DNA from: Arthrobacter sp. ISL-65 | GTDB lineage: Bacteria; Actinomycetota; Actinomycetes; Actinomycetales; Micrococcaceae | NCBI RefSeq assembly: GCF_018613795.1 | Contig: NZ_JAGGPN010000007.1 | Coordinates: 1-64,000 of the forward strand | DNA: 64,000 nt | Direction: 5' to 3' | Shown: positions 53,832 through 62,533 of the stretch, in pieces | Layout of the letters: every line of letters starts with the position of its first letter | Numbering within the stretch: position 1 is the first letter of the stretch | Translations under genes and position numbers: made by a program | The notes under the pieces: generated by a model | Told to the model about the DNA's origin: nothing | The model's database searches: none | Seen by the model: the letters and a program-made list of their open reading frames with translations, nothing else

Positions 53832-54014
53832 GCTACCACCGCGGAATTCCCTGCGGCCGGTAAGAAGTGGGAGGCGTTAAGAAAGCGTTAAGATCCCCGG
53901 TTTTGGCGCTTTTCGGAATCCGGCCGATGCTAGGCTCCCGTGGTCATCAGCAAACTGCCCATGTGAATCGAAGGACCCCGTGGCCACCTCAAGCAAGCAA
54001 GGCCGTGTCCTGCC
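53832..54014. other. Divergent leader region, no gene seen
   Basis: Contains a GCGTTAAGAAAGCGTTAAG direct repeat (53875-53893) close to the ktrB-type gene start. Divergent K+ transport promoters must lie here. No c-di-AMP riboswitch pattern was recognised. Confidence 0.4.
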
Positions 54015-54107
54015 ATGCTGACCCAAAGCGCCCCGTTTCTGTGGCTTATCCTCGGGATCGGCGCAACCGGCTACATGATCTACCGGCTCATCAGAGCAAC
54101 GAAGTAG
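54015..54107 (+). CDS. Candidate 30-residue membrane peptide
   Basis: ATG 54015 to TAG 54107 codes MLTQSAPFLWLILGIGATGY, then MIYRLIRATK: one hydrophobic helix and a basic tail, the profile of a single-pass small membrane protein. A strong hairpin follows four bases after the stop, then the APC transporter gene. It could be a small transporter subunit (as KdpF is to KdpABC, without sequence identity) or a leader peptide. No strong ribosome binding site is visible. Confidence 0.45.
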   Translation: MLTQSAPFLWLILGIGATGYMIYRLIRATK

Positions 54108-54110
54108 CCC

Positions 54111-54145
54111 CCGCCGTCGGACGCCTCCCGCCCGTCCGACGGCGG
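54111..54145 (+). terminator. Hairpin between the small peptide ORF and the APC transporter gene
   Basis: A perfect 13-bp stem (54111-54123 with 54133-54145) around a 9-base loop, about 90 bases before the APC transporter start. Terminator or attenuator. Confidence 0.6.
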
Positions 54146-54232
54146 AACCCGTGAGCGCTCCCCGGCCGCCCTCCCGCCGCTCTCCAGCGGCCCGACGACG
54201 GGGCCTTTCCCGCAAATCCAGAAAGACACTTC

Positions 54233-56215
54233 ATGACCGCACCTGCCCAGTACTCCGTTCCGGCCAGCGTGCCCAACCCAGAGCGGGAAGATGGCCCCGA
54301 AGGCGCGCTCACGCGGTGGCTGCTGGAGCACAAGGTGCACCAGCCGGTGGGGCCGGAGGCCGAGGAGGGCACCGGGCATCAGCAGAGCTGGTGGAAGGTC
54401 ATGTGCCTGACCGGGGTGGACTACTTCTCCACGCTGTCGTATCTGCCGGGGATCGCCGCGCTCGCCGCCGGTGCACTGTCGCCGCTGGCCACGCTGCTGA
54501 TCGTGGCCCTGACGCTGCTGGGCATGCTACCGATGTACCGGCGGGTGGCCCACGAGAGCCCGCACGGGCAGGGGTCCGTGGCCATGCTCGAAAACCTGCT
54601 GCCGTTCTGGCGCGGGAAGGTGTTCGTGCTGGTGCTGCTCGGGTTCGTGGCGACGTCGTGGATCATCACCATCACCCTGTCCGCAGCCGACGCCACCGTG
54701 CACATGCTGGAGAACCCGTACCTGCCGCCGTTCCTGGAGGGCCAGGCCGTGCCCATTACCGTGGTGATGCTGCTGATCCTGGGCGGGGTGTTCCTGCTGG
54801 GCTTCTCCGAGGCGGTGGCCGTGGCCATTCCGCTGGTGGGTGTCTTTCTACTGCTGAACGCCGTCGTCATCGGCACTGGAATTTACGACGCCGTCACCCA
54901 GCCGGGTGCCGTCGCAGCCTGGATGTCGCAACTCACCTCCTTTGGCGGCGGTTTTGGCAACATCGCCGGCCCGGCGGTCCTGGCGTTCCCGCTACTGGTG
55001 CTGGGCCTCTCCGGCTTCGAGACCGGCGTCAGCATGATGCCACTGGTGAAGGCTCCCGGTGCCACGCCGGAGGAGATGCTGCAGAACCGGATCCGCAATA
55101 CCCGCAAGCTCCTTACGACGGCGGCCGTGGTGATGAGCGTCTACCTGATCGGCAGCAGCTTTGTGACCACCGTGCTGATCCCGGCCGAGGCGTTCCAGGA
55201 GGGCGGGCCGGCGAACGGCCGTGCTTTGGCCTACTTGGCGCATGAACGGCTCGGCAATGGCTTCGGTTCCGTCTACGACATCAGCAGCATCCTGATCCTG
55301 TGGTTCGCCGGTGCCTCCGCGATGGCGGGCCTTATCAACATCGTGCCCCGGTACCTTCCCTCCTACGGCATGGCGCCCGACTGGTCGCGCGCGGTGCGGC
55401 CCGTGGTCCTGGTGTACACGGCCATCAGCATCCTCATCACCATCGGATTCAAGGCCGACGTCAACGCCCAGGCCGGCGCCTATGCCACCGGCATCCTGGC
55501 CATGATGGTCTCCGGCGCGGTGGCCGTAAGCATCTCTGCCGCGCGCAAGAAGAAACGGGGGGCCGCCGTCGGCTTCACCGTCCTGACCCTCGTCATGCTG
55601 TACGCGCTGGTGGAGAACGTGATCGAGAAGCCGGACGGCCTGGCGATCTCCGGGTTCTTCATCCTGGGCATCGTGGTGGTCTCGCTGGTGTCCCGTGTCT
55701 CGCGGACCACCGAGCTGCGGGTGGACCGGATCGAGTTCGACGAGGCGGTGCGGCGCTTCGTGACGGACACGTTGGACTACGACGGGCGGATCAACATCAT
55801 CGCCAACCGCCCGCAGGCCAGGGACGCCGCGGAGTACGCGGAGAAGGAGGCCGCGCAGCGGGAGAACAACCCCGTGCCCGGCACGGCCGACGTGATGTTC
55901 CTGGAGATCGACGTCACGGACCCGTCGGGCTTCAGTGACGTCCTCGAGGTGCGCGGCGTCGAGGTGGCCGGGCACCGTATCCTGCGTGCCACCAGCCCGG
56001 CCGCGCCCAACGCCATCGCCGCGATCCTGTTGGCCCTGCGTGACGCCACCGGGGTGCGGCCGCACGCGTACTTCGAGTGGGCCGAGGGCAACCCGCTGGC
56101 CCACCTGATGCGCTACCTGCTCCTGGGCCGCGGCGACACCGCCCCCGTGGTCCGCGAGATCATCCGCGAAAACGAGCCCGACCCCGCCCGCCGCCCCGGC
56201 ATCCACGTCGGCTAG
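54233..56215 (+). CDS. APC superfamily permease with C-terminal cytoplasmic domain
   Basis: 660 residues. Twelve membrane helices follow a hydrophilic N-terminus of about 55 residues. Helix 1 has [20 protein letters not shown], typical of APC transporters. After about residue 480 a cytoplasmic domain of 170 residues ends in GIHVG. It is divergent from ktrBA, so potassium or an osmolyte is a reasonable substrate, as for KimA-like APC proteins, but amino acids cannot be excluded. Confidence 0.8.
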   Translation: MTAPAQYSVPASVPNPEREDGPEGALTRWLLEHKVHQPVGPEAEEGTGHQQSWWKVMCLTGVDYFSTLSYLPGIAALAAGALSPLATLLIVALTLLGMLPMYRRVAHESPHGQGSVAMLENLLPFWRGKVFVLVLLGFVATSWIITITLSAADATVHMLENPYLPPFLEGQAVPITVVMLLILGGVFLLGFSEAVAVAIPLVGVFLLLNAVVIGTGIYDAVTQPGAVAAWMSQLTSFGGGFGNIAGPAVLAFPLLVLGLSGFETGVSMMPLVKAPGATPEEMLQNRIRNTRKLLTTAAVVMSVYLIGSSFVTTVLIPAEAFQEGGPANGRALAYLAHERLGNGFGSVYDISSILILWFAGASAMAGLINIVPRYLPSYGMAPDWSRAVRPVVLVYTAISILITIGFKADVNAQAGAYATGILAMMVSGAVAVSISAARKKKRGAAVGFTVLTLVMLYALVENVIEKPDGLAISGFFILGIVVVSLVSRVSRTTELRVDRIEFDEAVRRFVTDTLDYDGRINIIANRPQARDAAEYAEKEAAQRENNPVPGTADVMFLEIDVTDPSGFSDVLEVRGVEVAGHRILRATSPAAPNAIAAILLALRDATGVRPHAYFEWAEGNPLAHLMRYLLLGRGDTAPVVREIIRENEPDPARRPGIHVG

Positions 56216-56245
56216 TCCGCCCGGATCCTCCCACTCACCCTCCAA

Positions 56246-56298
56246 ACCCTCCCTCATTTTTCGTCGGGTTTTTCCGGATGCCTCCTCATCGCTGATCG
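56246..56298 (-). repeat. 32-bp-family repeat, two units, reverse orientation
   Basis: ACCCTCCCTCATTTTTCGTCG at 56246 and ATGCCTCCTCATCGC at 56278 are exactly 32 bases apart and match the complement of the family consensus. Confidence 0.55.
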
Positions 56299-56375
56299 AG
56301 CCTGTCGAGATCAAGGGTCCCGGCATCAATGATGACTAGGACTGCTTCTGCCGCTGAGAAAGCGTGTGGGATGTG

Positions 56376-56436
56376 GCGACGAAAGCTGAGGACGCGTTCG
56401 GCAAGAAGCGACGAAAGCTGAGGACGCGTTCCTACA
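56376..56436 (+). repeat. 32-bp-period repeat, two units
   Basis: GCGACGAAAGCTGAGGACGC is repeated exactly at 56376 and 56408. It faces the reverse-oriented pair at 56246 and ends at the sortase stop codon. Confidence 0.7.
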
Positions 56437-57094
56437 GGGCAGGGGAGGCCGCGACCACCACGTTTTTGCCCCACGGGTCCTCGGTGTAGCAGCTGATCAG
56501 CACCACCCGGTTGGGCACGACGTTCCAGATGTCGCTGTCCTTGAGCGTGTTCTTGTCGTGCGTCGTCACCGAATCCACCACGTACTTCAGCACCCCCTTG
56601 GCCGTGGTCACGGTGACCGCCTTGCCAATGAGGTTCCCATCGCTGAGGCGGTTGAACGGGGCATCCCTGCCGTCCCAGCTGTGCCCCACGATGTACGTCG
56701 TATTGGCGGAGCCGGTGCCGGGCACGCCATAGCCGGTTAGCCGGTAGGCATCGAGGGTCAGCGGCGGCACCAGCGACTCCGAAGCCATCTCGTCCGCGCT
56801 GGGCGTCAACGGCAGGACCCGCACATTCAGATCAGCAGCCTCGATCGACACCGCCGTCGGCGCTGCGGCTTGCGGTTGACCCGCCTTTCGGGCCACGGCC
56901 GCGGCACTCGGGGAACCCGCCACCGCAGGAGCGGCGGAAGGCACGACGGCGGTGCTGCCGCCATCGATCGGCGCCACAGAATTCGACGGGGCCAAGAAGA
57001 GAGCGGTTGCCAAGCCCGCGGCGGCGACAGCGGGCACAGCAAACCAGCGCCAGCGGCTGGGCCGGCGCTGGCCGGACGTTATCGGCGATTCCAC
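56432..57094 (-). CDS. Class F sortase
   Basis: 220 residues. A membrane anchor (about 16-36) and Ala/Pro linker precede the sortase barrel (about 85-218) with catalytic His in YIVGHSWDGRDAPFNRL and Cys in VVLISCYTEDPWGKN. The usual Arg position reads WGKNVVV. It lies ten bases after the gene for a secreted coiled-coil protein with a C-terminal anchor, which is the likely substrate. Related in type, not closely in sequence, to the 46011-46712 sortase. Confidence 0.83.
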   Translation of the reverse strand: MESPITSGQRRPSRWRWFAVPAVAAAGLATALFLAPSNSVAPIDGGSTAVVPSAAPAVAGSPSAAAVARKAGQPQAAAPTAVSIEAADLNVRVLPLTPSADEMASESLVPPLTLDAYRLTGYGVPGTGSANTTYIVGHSWDGRDAPFNRLSDGNLIGKAVTVTTAKGVLKYVVDSVTTHDKNTLKDSDIWNVVPNRVVLISCYTEDPWGKNVVVAASPAL

Positions 57095-57103
57095 GTGATG
57101 TGC

Positions 57104-58033
57104 CTACTTGCGGGCGCGCTCCGTGCGACGCATCCTCATGGCAGCCGCTGTCGGCACAGCGATTCCCGCCGCGAGGAGCCCGGCTAGGAGCGCCAGTCCG
57201 GGGTCAACGCCCGGCTCGGCTTCGGCCGCGGTCTGTACGTTGAGGCCCTTGTTCTTTGCTACAGCGGCGGTGCCGCTCCCGGCGGGAGCCACACTGACCG
57301 CACCGGCGACTGCCGGCGTCGTGCTTCCCGGTGCATTGGTCGGCGTGCTTCCCGGTGCGTTGACAGGCGGAGCGACCGGCGGCGTGACCGGCGGCGTAAC
57401 CCCGGGATCAACGCCGGGGGAGTCCTGGTTGCAGGCCGTCAGGTACGCCTCGAAAAGGCCCATGAGGTTGGTGGCGGAAGCTTCGTCGAGCGAGACGGCT
57501 GCCAGCAAGGCTTCGAAGTTGGCGACCGCTGCATCCAAGGCCTCCCGTGCCTGGATGAGCTCCGGTGAAACCAGGGCGGCGTTCAACTCCGACTCCCGCA
57601 GCTCCACAGCGTCTCTGGAGTCTCCACGAGCCTCGTCTGCCGTGTCATGAGCGATCTGCGCGGCCTCGATCGCCTCGGGATCACCGGCAGCCTGGGCTTC
57701 CTCCAGTGCCTCTTCTGCGGCGTCCTTGGCGGCCTCGTCGGCAGCGAGCTGCGCCTCGGCCGCGGCCAGAGCAGCCTCAGCGTCGTCGACAACCTGTTGA
57801 AGGGGCATGTACGCAGCTTCCGCGGCCGCCGCTGCGTCAAATGTGGACTCGAGATCGGCAACGGTTGCCTCGGTGATGCCCGCGGCATTGAGCGCGGATT
57901 CATACTGGGTGAAGGCCTGCTGGCAGGCGGCGTCGCCGGGTGCCGCGGCGGCTGTTGGGGCTCCCAGAAAAAGGCCGCCGGCGAAAACTGCTGCCGACGA
58001 ACCGGCAGCGACCCATTTAGATGCAGCGGTCAT
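57104..58033 (-). CDS. Secreted Ala/Glu-rich coiled-coil protein with C-terminal anchor
   Basis: 309 residues. Signal peptide (AVFAGGLFLGAPTAAAAPGD), an Ala/Glu/Asp-rich coiled coil (about 40-180), a Pro/Val/Asn-rich repeat linker (PPVTPPVAPPV; two APGSTPTNAPGST-like units), then GLNVQTAAEAEPG, a hydrophobic helix and RMRRTERARK. No LPxTG. Coupled to the downstream class F sortase gene, it is probably displayed on the cell wall. ATG 58033 has AGGGGA upstream. Confidence 0.8.
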   Translation of the reverse strand: MTAASKWVAAGSSAAVFAGGLFLGAPTAAAAPGDAACQQAFTQYESALNAAGITEATVADLESTFDAAAAAEAAYMPLQQVVDDAEAALAAAEAQLAADEAAKDAAEEALEEAQAAGDPEAIEAAQIAHDTADEARGDSRDAVELRESELNAALVSPELIQAREALDAAVANFEALLAAVSLDEASATNLMGLFEAYLTACNQDSPGVDPGVTPPVTPPVAPPVNAPGSTPTNAPGSTTPAVAGAVSVAPAGSGTAAVAKNKGLNVQTAAEAEPGVDPGLALLAGLLAAGIAVPTAAAMRMRRTERARK

Positions 58034-58279
58034 AGTGTGTGCGTCCCCTAATACACGAAGCGGCCGCCGGGACGGCCCCGGCGGTTTCAGCATGCGGCAG
58101 AGCGGCTCATGGCAGAGGCTCCGAAGAGTCCGGCAGGGCCGTGCAGGAGAGACGCTCGTGCTGCTGATCATCCGAAGTACGACGGCGAGACCCCAGTTTC
58201 TACCTGAATGCCGCCCGAAAGATCGCTGTGAGGCTAAAAATACAGAGCAATAGGGGTTGTGGCAAACGTCACTGGCTCG

Positions 58280-58531
58280 TTAGCGCGCGGGGCCGGTCCC
58301 CTCAGCTGCCGCCAACCGGACCACGTGCAGGGCCAGCGGGTCAAGGAGCTTCCGGGTGCCGGTCCTGGTCTCGAGGATCCAGAACATGCCGAGGACCGGC
58401 ACCGTTTCCGTCACTTTTCCCTCGTAGTAAAGGCGGCCGTTGTAGCGGGCCTCCACCACGTCGCCGGGGGAGAGGCTTCGGCAGTCGGTGATGCGCCCGG
58501 GTGATCCGTCGGATGCGGCCGATTCAGCCAT
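58280..58531 (-). CDS. Small protein, paralog of 51215-51589 (83 aa)
   Basis: ATG 58531 (MAESAASDGS) is preferred; the frame extends to 58606. The core LSPGDVVEARYNGRLYYEGKV and GMFWILETRTGTRKLLD matches the 51215-51589 protein closely in pattern, so the two are paralogs. The composition is beta-rich. No signal or membrane segment. Function unknown. Confidence 0.68.
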   Translation of the reverse strand: MAESAASDGSPGRITDCRSLSPGDVVEARYNGRLYYEGKVTETVPVLGMFWILETRTGTRKLLDPLALHVVRLAAAEGTGPAR

Positions 58532-58667
58532 GGCGGGCTCCGTCCTGGCGCAATCAGCGCCTTGATCCTGTTGCGCCACTGGCGCCCTTTCAGAATGGGG
58601 CCGCAACGTTGCGGGGCGGTTTCCACCGGGTGATTTCCGCGTGACCCGCTTTCACGTCCGCCGGTGG

Positions 58668-58760
58668 GCGACGGGAGGTGAGGAAGGGTCTTGAATTTGG
58701 CGACGGGAGGTGAGGGAGGGTCTGGGCAGGGAGGTGAGGGAGGGTCTGGGCAGGGAGGGA
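58668..58760 (+). repeat. 32-bp-family repeat, three units
   Basis: GCGACGGGAGGTGAGGAAGG (58668) and GCGACGGGAGGTGAGGGAGG (58700) are 32 bases apart. A third GGGAGGTGAGGGAGGGTCTG follows after only 24 bases, as if 8 bases were lost. It ends at the glgX stop codon. Confidence 0.75.
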
Positions 58761-60926
58761 CTACGCCGGGCCGGGGGACTGCAGGCCGGCGGCTATGGAG
58801 AGGTTGGGTTCGGGCTGGGCCAGGCCGCGGGCGCGCAGGACTGCCATGGACTTGGCGGCCACCTTCAGCACCGAGCCGGCGTCGATCGGACCGGGCTCCA
58901 CTCCGGTGCCGGCGGTGTTGATCACCATGTCCCAGGCCTCCGCAAACTCAACGGCCGGGAGCGTGAACTTGATGTCGTCGTCGTGCGCATTGAAGTACAG
59001 CAGGAAGTTCACGTCCGAGATCCGGCGGCCGCGGTCGTCCCGGCCCTGGATGCCGTCCCCGTTGAGGAACACGCCGATGGTCCGGCCGAAGCCGCGGCCC
59101 CAGTCCTCGGGGAGCATCTCCATGCCGTCCTCGTTCAGCCACACGATGTCCGGCAGTTTCTCGCCCTTGCCGCGCCGCACCGGCCGGCCGTCGAAGAAGG
59201 TGCTGCGCCGGAACGTGGGGTGCTGGGCGCGCAGCCGGTTCACGGCGGAAGTGAAGTCCATGAGCGGCATGTCGACGGCGTTCCAGTCGACCCAGCTGAG
59301 CTTGGAATCCTGGCAGTAGACGTTGTTGTTGCCCTGTTGGGTGCGGCCCAGTTCATCGCCGTGCGCGATCATCGGCACGCCCTGGGATAGCAGCATGGTG
59401 GCGATGAAGTTCCGCCGCTGCCGGGCCCTGAGCGCCAGCACGTTCGGATCCGTCGTCGGGCCCTCCACGCCGCAGTTCCACGTGCGGTTGTGCGATTCGC
59501 CGTCGCGGTTGCCCTCGCCGTTGGCGTCATTGTGTTTCTCGTTGTATGAGACCAGGTCCTGGAGGGTGAAGCCGTCGTGCGCCGTGACGAAGTTGATGGA
59601 CGCCACCGGCCGCCGCCCCGACCGCTCGTACAGGTCGGCGGAGCCGGTCAGCCGCGATGCGAACTCGCCCAACGTGGCCGGCTCCCCCCGCCAGAAGTCG
59701 CGCACGGTGTCGCGGTACTTGCCGTTCCACTCCGTCCACTGCGGCGGAAAATTGCCCACCTGGTAACCGCCCGGGCCAACGTCCCACGGCTCCGCGATCA
59801 GCTTCACCTGCGACACGATCGGGTCCTGCTGCACCAGTTCAAAGAACGTGGAGAGCCGGTCGACGTCGTAAAACTCCCTGGCCAAAGCGGCGGCGAGATC
59901 GAAGCGAAACCCGTCCACGTGCATCTCGGTGACCCAGTACCGCAGCGAATCCATCAGCAGTTGCAGGGAGTGCGGCTGCCGGACATTCAGGGTATTTCCG
60001 GTGCCCGTGTAATCGACGTAGTACTGTTTGTCGTCCTCCACCAGACGGTAGTACGCGGCGTTGTCGATCCCCCTGAAGCTCAGGGTAGGCCCCAGATGGT
60101 TCCCTTCCGCCGTGTGGTTATAGACGACGTCGAGAATCACCTCGATCCCCGCACGGTGCAGCGAGCGGACCATCGCCTTGAAGTCCTGGACCTGCTGGCC
60201 CATCTGGCCGATCGAGCTGTACGTGTTTTGCGGGGCGAAGAAGCCGATGGTGTTGTAGCCCCAGTAGTTGCCAAGGCCCTTCTCCTGCAGCGTCCCGTCA
60301 TTGACGAATTGGTGCACCGGCATGAGCTCGATGGCCGTGATGCCCAGCCGCTGCAGGTGCGCAATGACGGCAGGATGGGCGACGCCGGCATAGGTGCCGC
60401 GCTGCTCTTTGGGCACCTCGGGGTGCACCTCGGTGAGACCCTTGACGTGCGCCTCGTAGATGACGGAACGGTGGTAGGGGATCCGGGGCGGCCGGTCCCC
60501 GGCCCAGTCGAAGAACGGGTTGATGACCACGCCCAGCATGGTGTGCGGCGCCGAATCCTGATCGTTGCGGGAGGAGGGGTCTCCCAAGCTGTAGGAGAAC
60601 ATGGCCGGGTGCCAGTGCACCTGCCCGGCGACGGCCTTGGCATAGGGGTCTAGGAGCAGCTTGTTGGGGTTGCAGCGCTGGCCCCTGGCGGGGTCATAGC
60701 GCCCGTGGACCCGGTATCCGTACTTCTGCCCGGGCTGGATCTGGGGCAGGTAGCAGTGCCACACATAACCGTCTGCTTCGAGGAGCTCGACGCGGGTTTC
60801 GGTGCGGTCGCCACCTATTAAACACAGCTCGACGGCGGTGGCCGCCTCGCTGAAGAGCGCGAAGTTTGTCCCCATCCCGTCAAAGGTCGCACCCAGTGGA
60901 TACGCGCTGCCCGGCCAGACTTCCAT
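58761..60926 (-). CDS. glgX: Glycogen debranching enzyme
   Basis: 721 residues of GH13 type. The N-terminal CBM48 domain (PLGATFDGMGTNFALFSEAA) precedes the catalytic barrel with VDGFRFDLAAAL (nucleophile Asp), LIAEPWDVGPGGY (acid Glu) and NFVTAHDGFTLQD (third Asp). It cleaves alpha-1,6 branches left by phosphorylase. The length is normal for GlgX/TreX. Monocistronic here; an array of 32-bp repeats lies directly downstream. Confidence 0.93.
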   Translation of the reverse strand: MEVWPGSAYPLGATFDGMGTNFALFSEAATAVELCLIGGDRTETRVELLEADGYVWHCYLPQIQPGQKYGYRVHGRYDPARGQRCNPNKLLLDPYAKAVAGQVHWHPAMFSYSLGDPSSRNDQDSAPHTMLGVVINPFFDWAGDRPPRIPYHRSVIYEAHVKGLTEVHPEVPKEQRGTYAGVAHPAVIAHLQRLGITAIELMPVHQFVNDGTLQEKGLGNYWGYNTIGFFAPQNTYSSIGQMGQQVQDFKAMVRSLHRAGIEVILDVVYNHTAEGNHLGPTLSFRGIDNAAYYRLVEDDKQYYVDYTGTGNTLNVRQPHSLQLLMDSLRYWVTEMHVDGFRFDLAAALAREFYDVDRLSTFFELVQQDPIVSQVKLIAEPWDVGPGGYQVGNFPPQWTEWNGKYRDTVRDFWRGEPATLGEFASRLTGSADLYERSGRRPVASINFVTAHDGFTLQDLVSYNEKHNDANGEGNRDGESHNRTWNCGVEGPTTDPNVLALRARQRRNFIATMLLSQGVPMIAHGDELGRTQQGNNNVYCQDSKLSWVDWNAVDMPLMDFTSAVNRLRAQHPTFRRSTFFDGRPVRRGKGEKLPDIVWLNEDGMEMLPEDWGRGFGRTIGVFLNGDGIQGRDDRGRRISDVNFLLYFNAHDDDIKFTLPAVEFAEAWDMVINTAGTGVEPGPIDAGSVLKVAAKSMAVLRARGLAQPEPNLSIAAGLQSPGPA

Positions 60927-61140
60927 GATTACTCCTGCGGCTGTTCAGTTGTTTCGGAACCATGCTCGATGTCCGGTTGGGGTCCGCGCGCCTCGCCCTG
61001 ACTCAAGGCTAAGCACACCTAGTACTTTCGCCAAGCTCGATTCAGGTCCGGGCACCCTGTAAATCAAATCGTTGTGATTCTGGCCTCGTGGAGCCCGCGT
61101 TTCCGCCGTGCCGCCACGGCCCCCGCCTACGATGATGGGG

Positions 61141-62352
61141 ATGACTCCGAACAGCCCGCCGCCCTTCAGCCTTCGCGGCATCGCTGTTCCGGCATTCGGC
61201 CCTGCCCTCCTGTTCAGCACTGGCCAGGGCGCCATCCTGCCGGTTGTGGCGCTGACCGCCCGTGAACTGGGCGCATCCGTTGCCGTGGCCGCTCTGATCG
61301 TCACGCTCATGGGGCTGGGCTCGTGGTTCTTCAACCTGCCGGCGTCGATGATCACCCTGAAGTTCGGCGAACGGTGGTCGATTGTGGGTGCGGCCGCCGC
61401 GGGGTCGCTCGCCCTGGTGGCAGGCGGGCTGTCGCTGGTGATTGGCAACGGGCTCTGGCTGCTCGCGGTGGCGATGGCCGTCGTCGGGATGTCCGCCGCC
61501 GTCTTCAGCCTGGCCAGGCAGAAGTACCTCACCGAAGCTGTTCCCGTGGAATTCCGCGCCCGTGCCCTGTCCACGCTGGGCGGCGTAAGCCGCATCGGAA
61601 CTTTCATTGGGCCGTTCATCGGCGCCGCTGCCATGGCATTCGTTGGCATCAGCGGCGCGTACTGGGTGGGCGTGGCCGGCATGGCGGCGGCCGCCGTCCT
61701 CGCCGTAGCAGTCCCCGACCTGGTGTCGGTGCACGGATCTGATGGCAGGACCGGCCCGGAACCCACCCTGCGCGGCGTGGCTGTCTCACATGCAGGCGTT
61801 TTCCTGACTGCCGGAATGGGCATCCTGCTGCTCAGCGCCCTGCGCGCCTCCCGCCAGGTGGTGATTCCGCTGTGGGCCGACCACCTGGGCCTCGACCCCA
61901 CCCATGCTTCGCTGGTGTACGGGCTCTCCGGGGCGATCGACATGCTGGTCTTCTACCCTGCGGGCAAGGTGATGGACCGGCGGGGGCGGCAGTGGGTGGC
62001 CATCCCGTCCACGCTGATCATGGGGGCCGCACTGGTCCTGATCCCGCTGACCGCCGGGTTCACGAGCCTGCTGCTGGCGGCCCTGCTGATCGGCTTCGGC
62101 AATGGGATCAGCTCGGGCCTGGTGATGACGCTGGGTGCCGACTTCTCGCCCGACCGCGGCCGCGGTCAGTTCCTGGGCCTCTGGCGGTTTATGGCTGATG
62201 CCGGTTCCACCGGCGGGCCGGTGCTCCTCTCCGCGGTGACTGCCGCTGCCTCCCTCGGCGCCGGGGTGACGGCCACCGGGGTCCTGGGGTTCGCGGCGGC
62301 AGGTGTGTTCGCCGTCGTGCTTCCCAGACTCAAGCACCGCCGCAACTACTGA
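61141..62352 (+). CDS. MFS transporter
   Basis: 403 residues with 12 helices. Loop 2-3 and loop 8-9 motifs are weak, but VFYPAGKVMDRRGRQWVAIP and FSPDRGRGQFLGLWRF are typical of drug-exporter-like MFS proteins. ATG 61141 is adjacent to a GGGG; the frame runs back to 61108. It is divergent from glgX and ends at an imperfect 28-base hairpin. Substrate unknown. Confidence 0.82.
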   Translation: MTPNSPPPFSLRGIAVPAFGPALLFSTGQGAILPVVALTARELGASVAVAALIVTLMGLGSWFFNLPASMITLKFGERWSIVGAAAAGSLALVAGGLSLVIGNGLWLLAVAMAVVGMSAAVFSLARQKYLTEAVPVEFRARALSTLGGVSRIGTFIGPFIGAAAMAFVGISGAYWVGVAGMAAAAVLAVAVPDLVSVHGSDGRTGPEPTLRGVAVSHAGVFLTAGMGILLLSALRASRQVVIPLWADHLGLDPTHASLVYGLSGAIDMLVFYPAGKVMDRRGRQWVAIPSTLIMGAALVLIPLTAGFTSLLLAALLIGFGNGISSGLVMTLGADFSPDRGRGQFLGLWRFMADAGSTGGPVLLSAVTAAASLGAGVTATGVLGFAAAGVFAVVLPRLKHRRNY

Positions 62353-62361
62353 CACACCTAG

Positions 62362-62425
62362 CCAACTGACTCGCAGTTGTTGTCGTTTTGACGGCTGAAA
62401 ACGACAACTATTGCGAGTTAGTTGG
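62362..62425 (+). terminator. Long imperfect hairpin terminator
   Basis: Arms 62362-62389 and 62398-62425 (28 bases each) pair with only three mismatches, two of them G-U wobble, around an 8-base loop. The ascending arm ends in four T and the descending arm begins with four A. It lies ten bases after the MFS stop. Confidence 0.7.
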
Positions 62426-62448
62426 GCGGCCCGCTTTGGACGAAGAAG

Positions 62449-62467
62449 TTAGGTTAGCCTACACTCA
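62449..62467 (+). promoter_or_regulatory. DtxR/IdeR-type iron box
   Basis: TTAGGTTAGCCTACACTCA matches 16 of 19 bases of the actinobacterial iron-box consensus TTAGGTTAGSCTAACCTAA. It lies about 67 bases before the solute-binding protein gene, which is therefore probably repressed under iron sufficiency. Confidence 0.7.
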
Positions 62468-62533
62468 GCTTGGCCCTTTTGGCCGTTTGCTGTGCGTCTG
62501 CCGTTTCCGCAGACATGAATCTAGGTGGTTTCG

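Noticed and set aside
53832..54232. c-di-AMP (ydaO-type) riboswitch before the K+-related transporter genes
   Set aside because: Looked for because of the context, but the conserved blocks of that riboswitch were not found.
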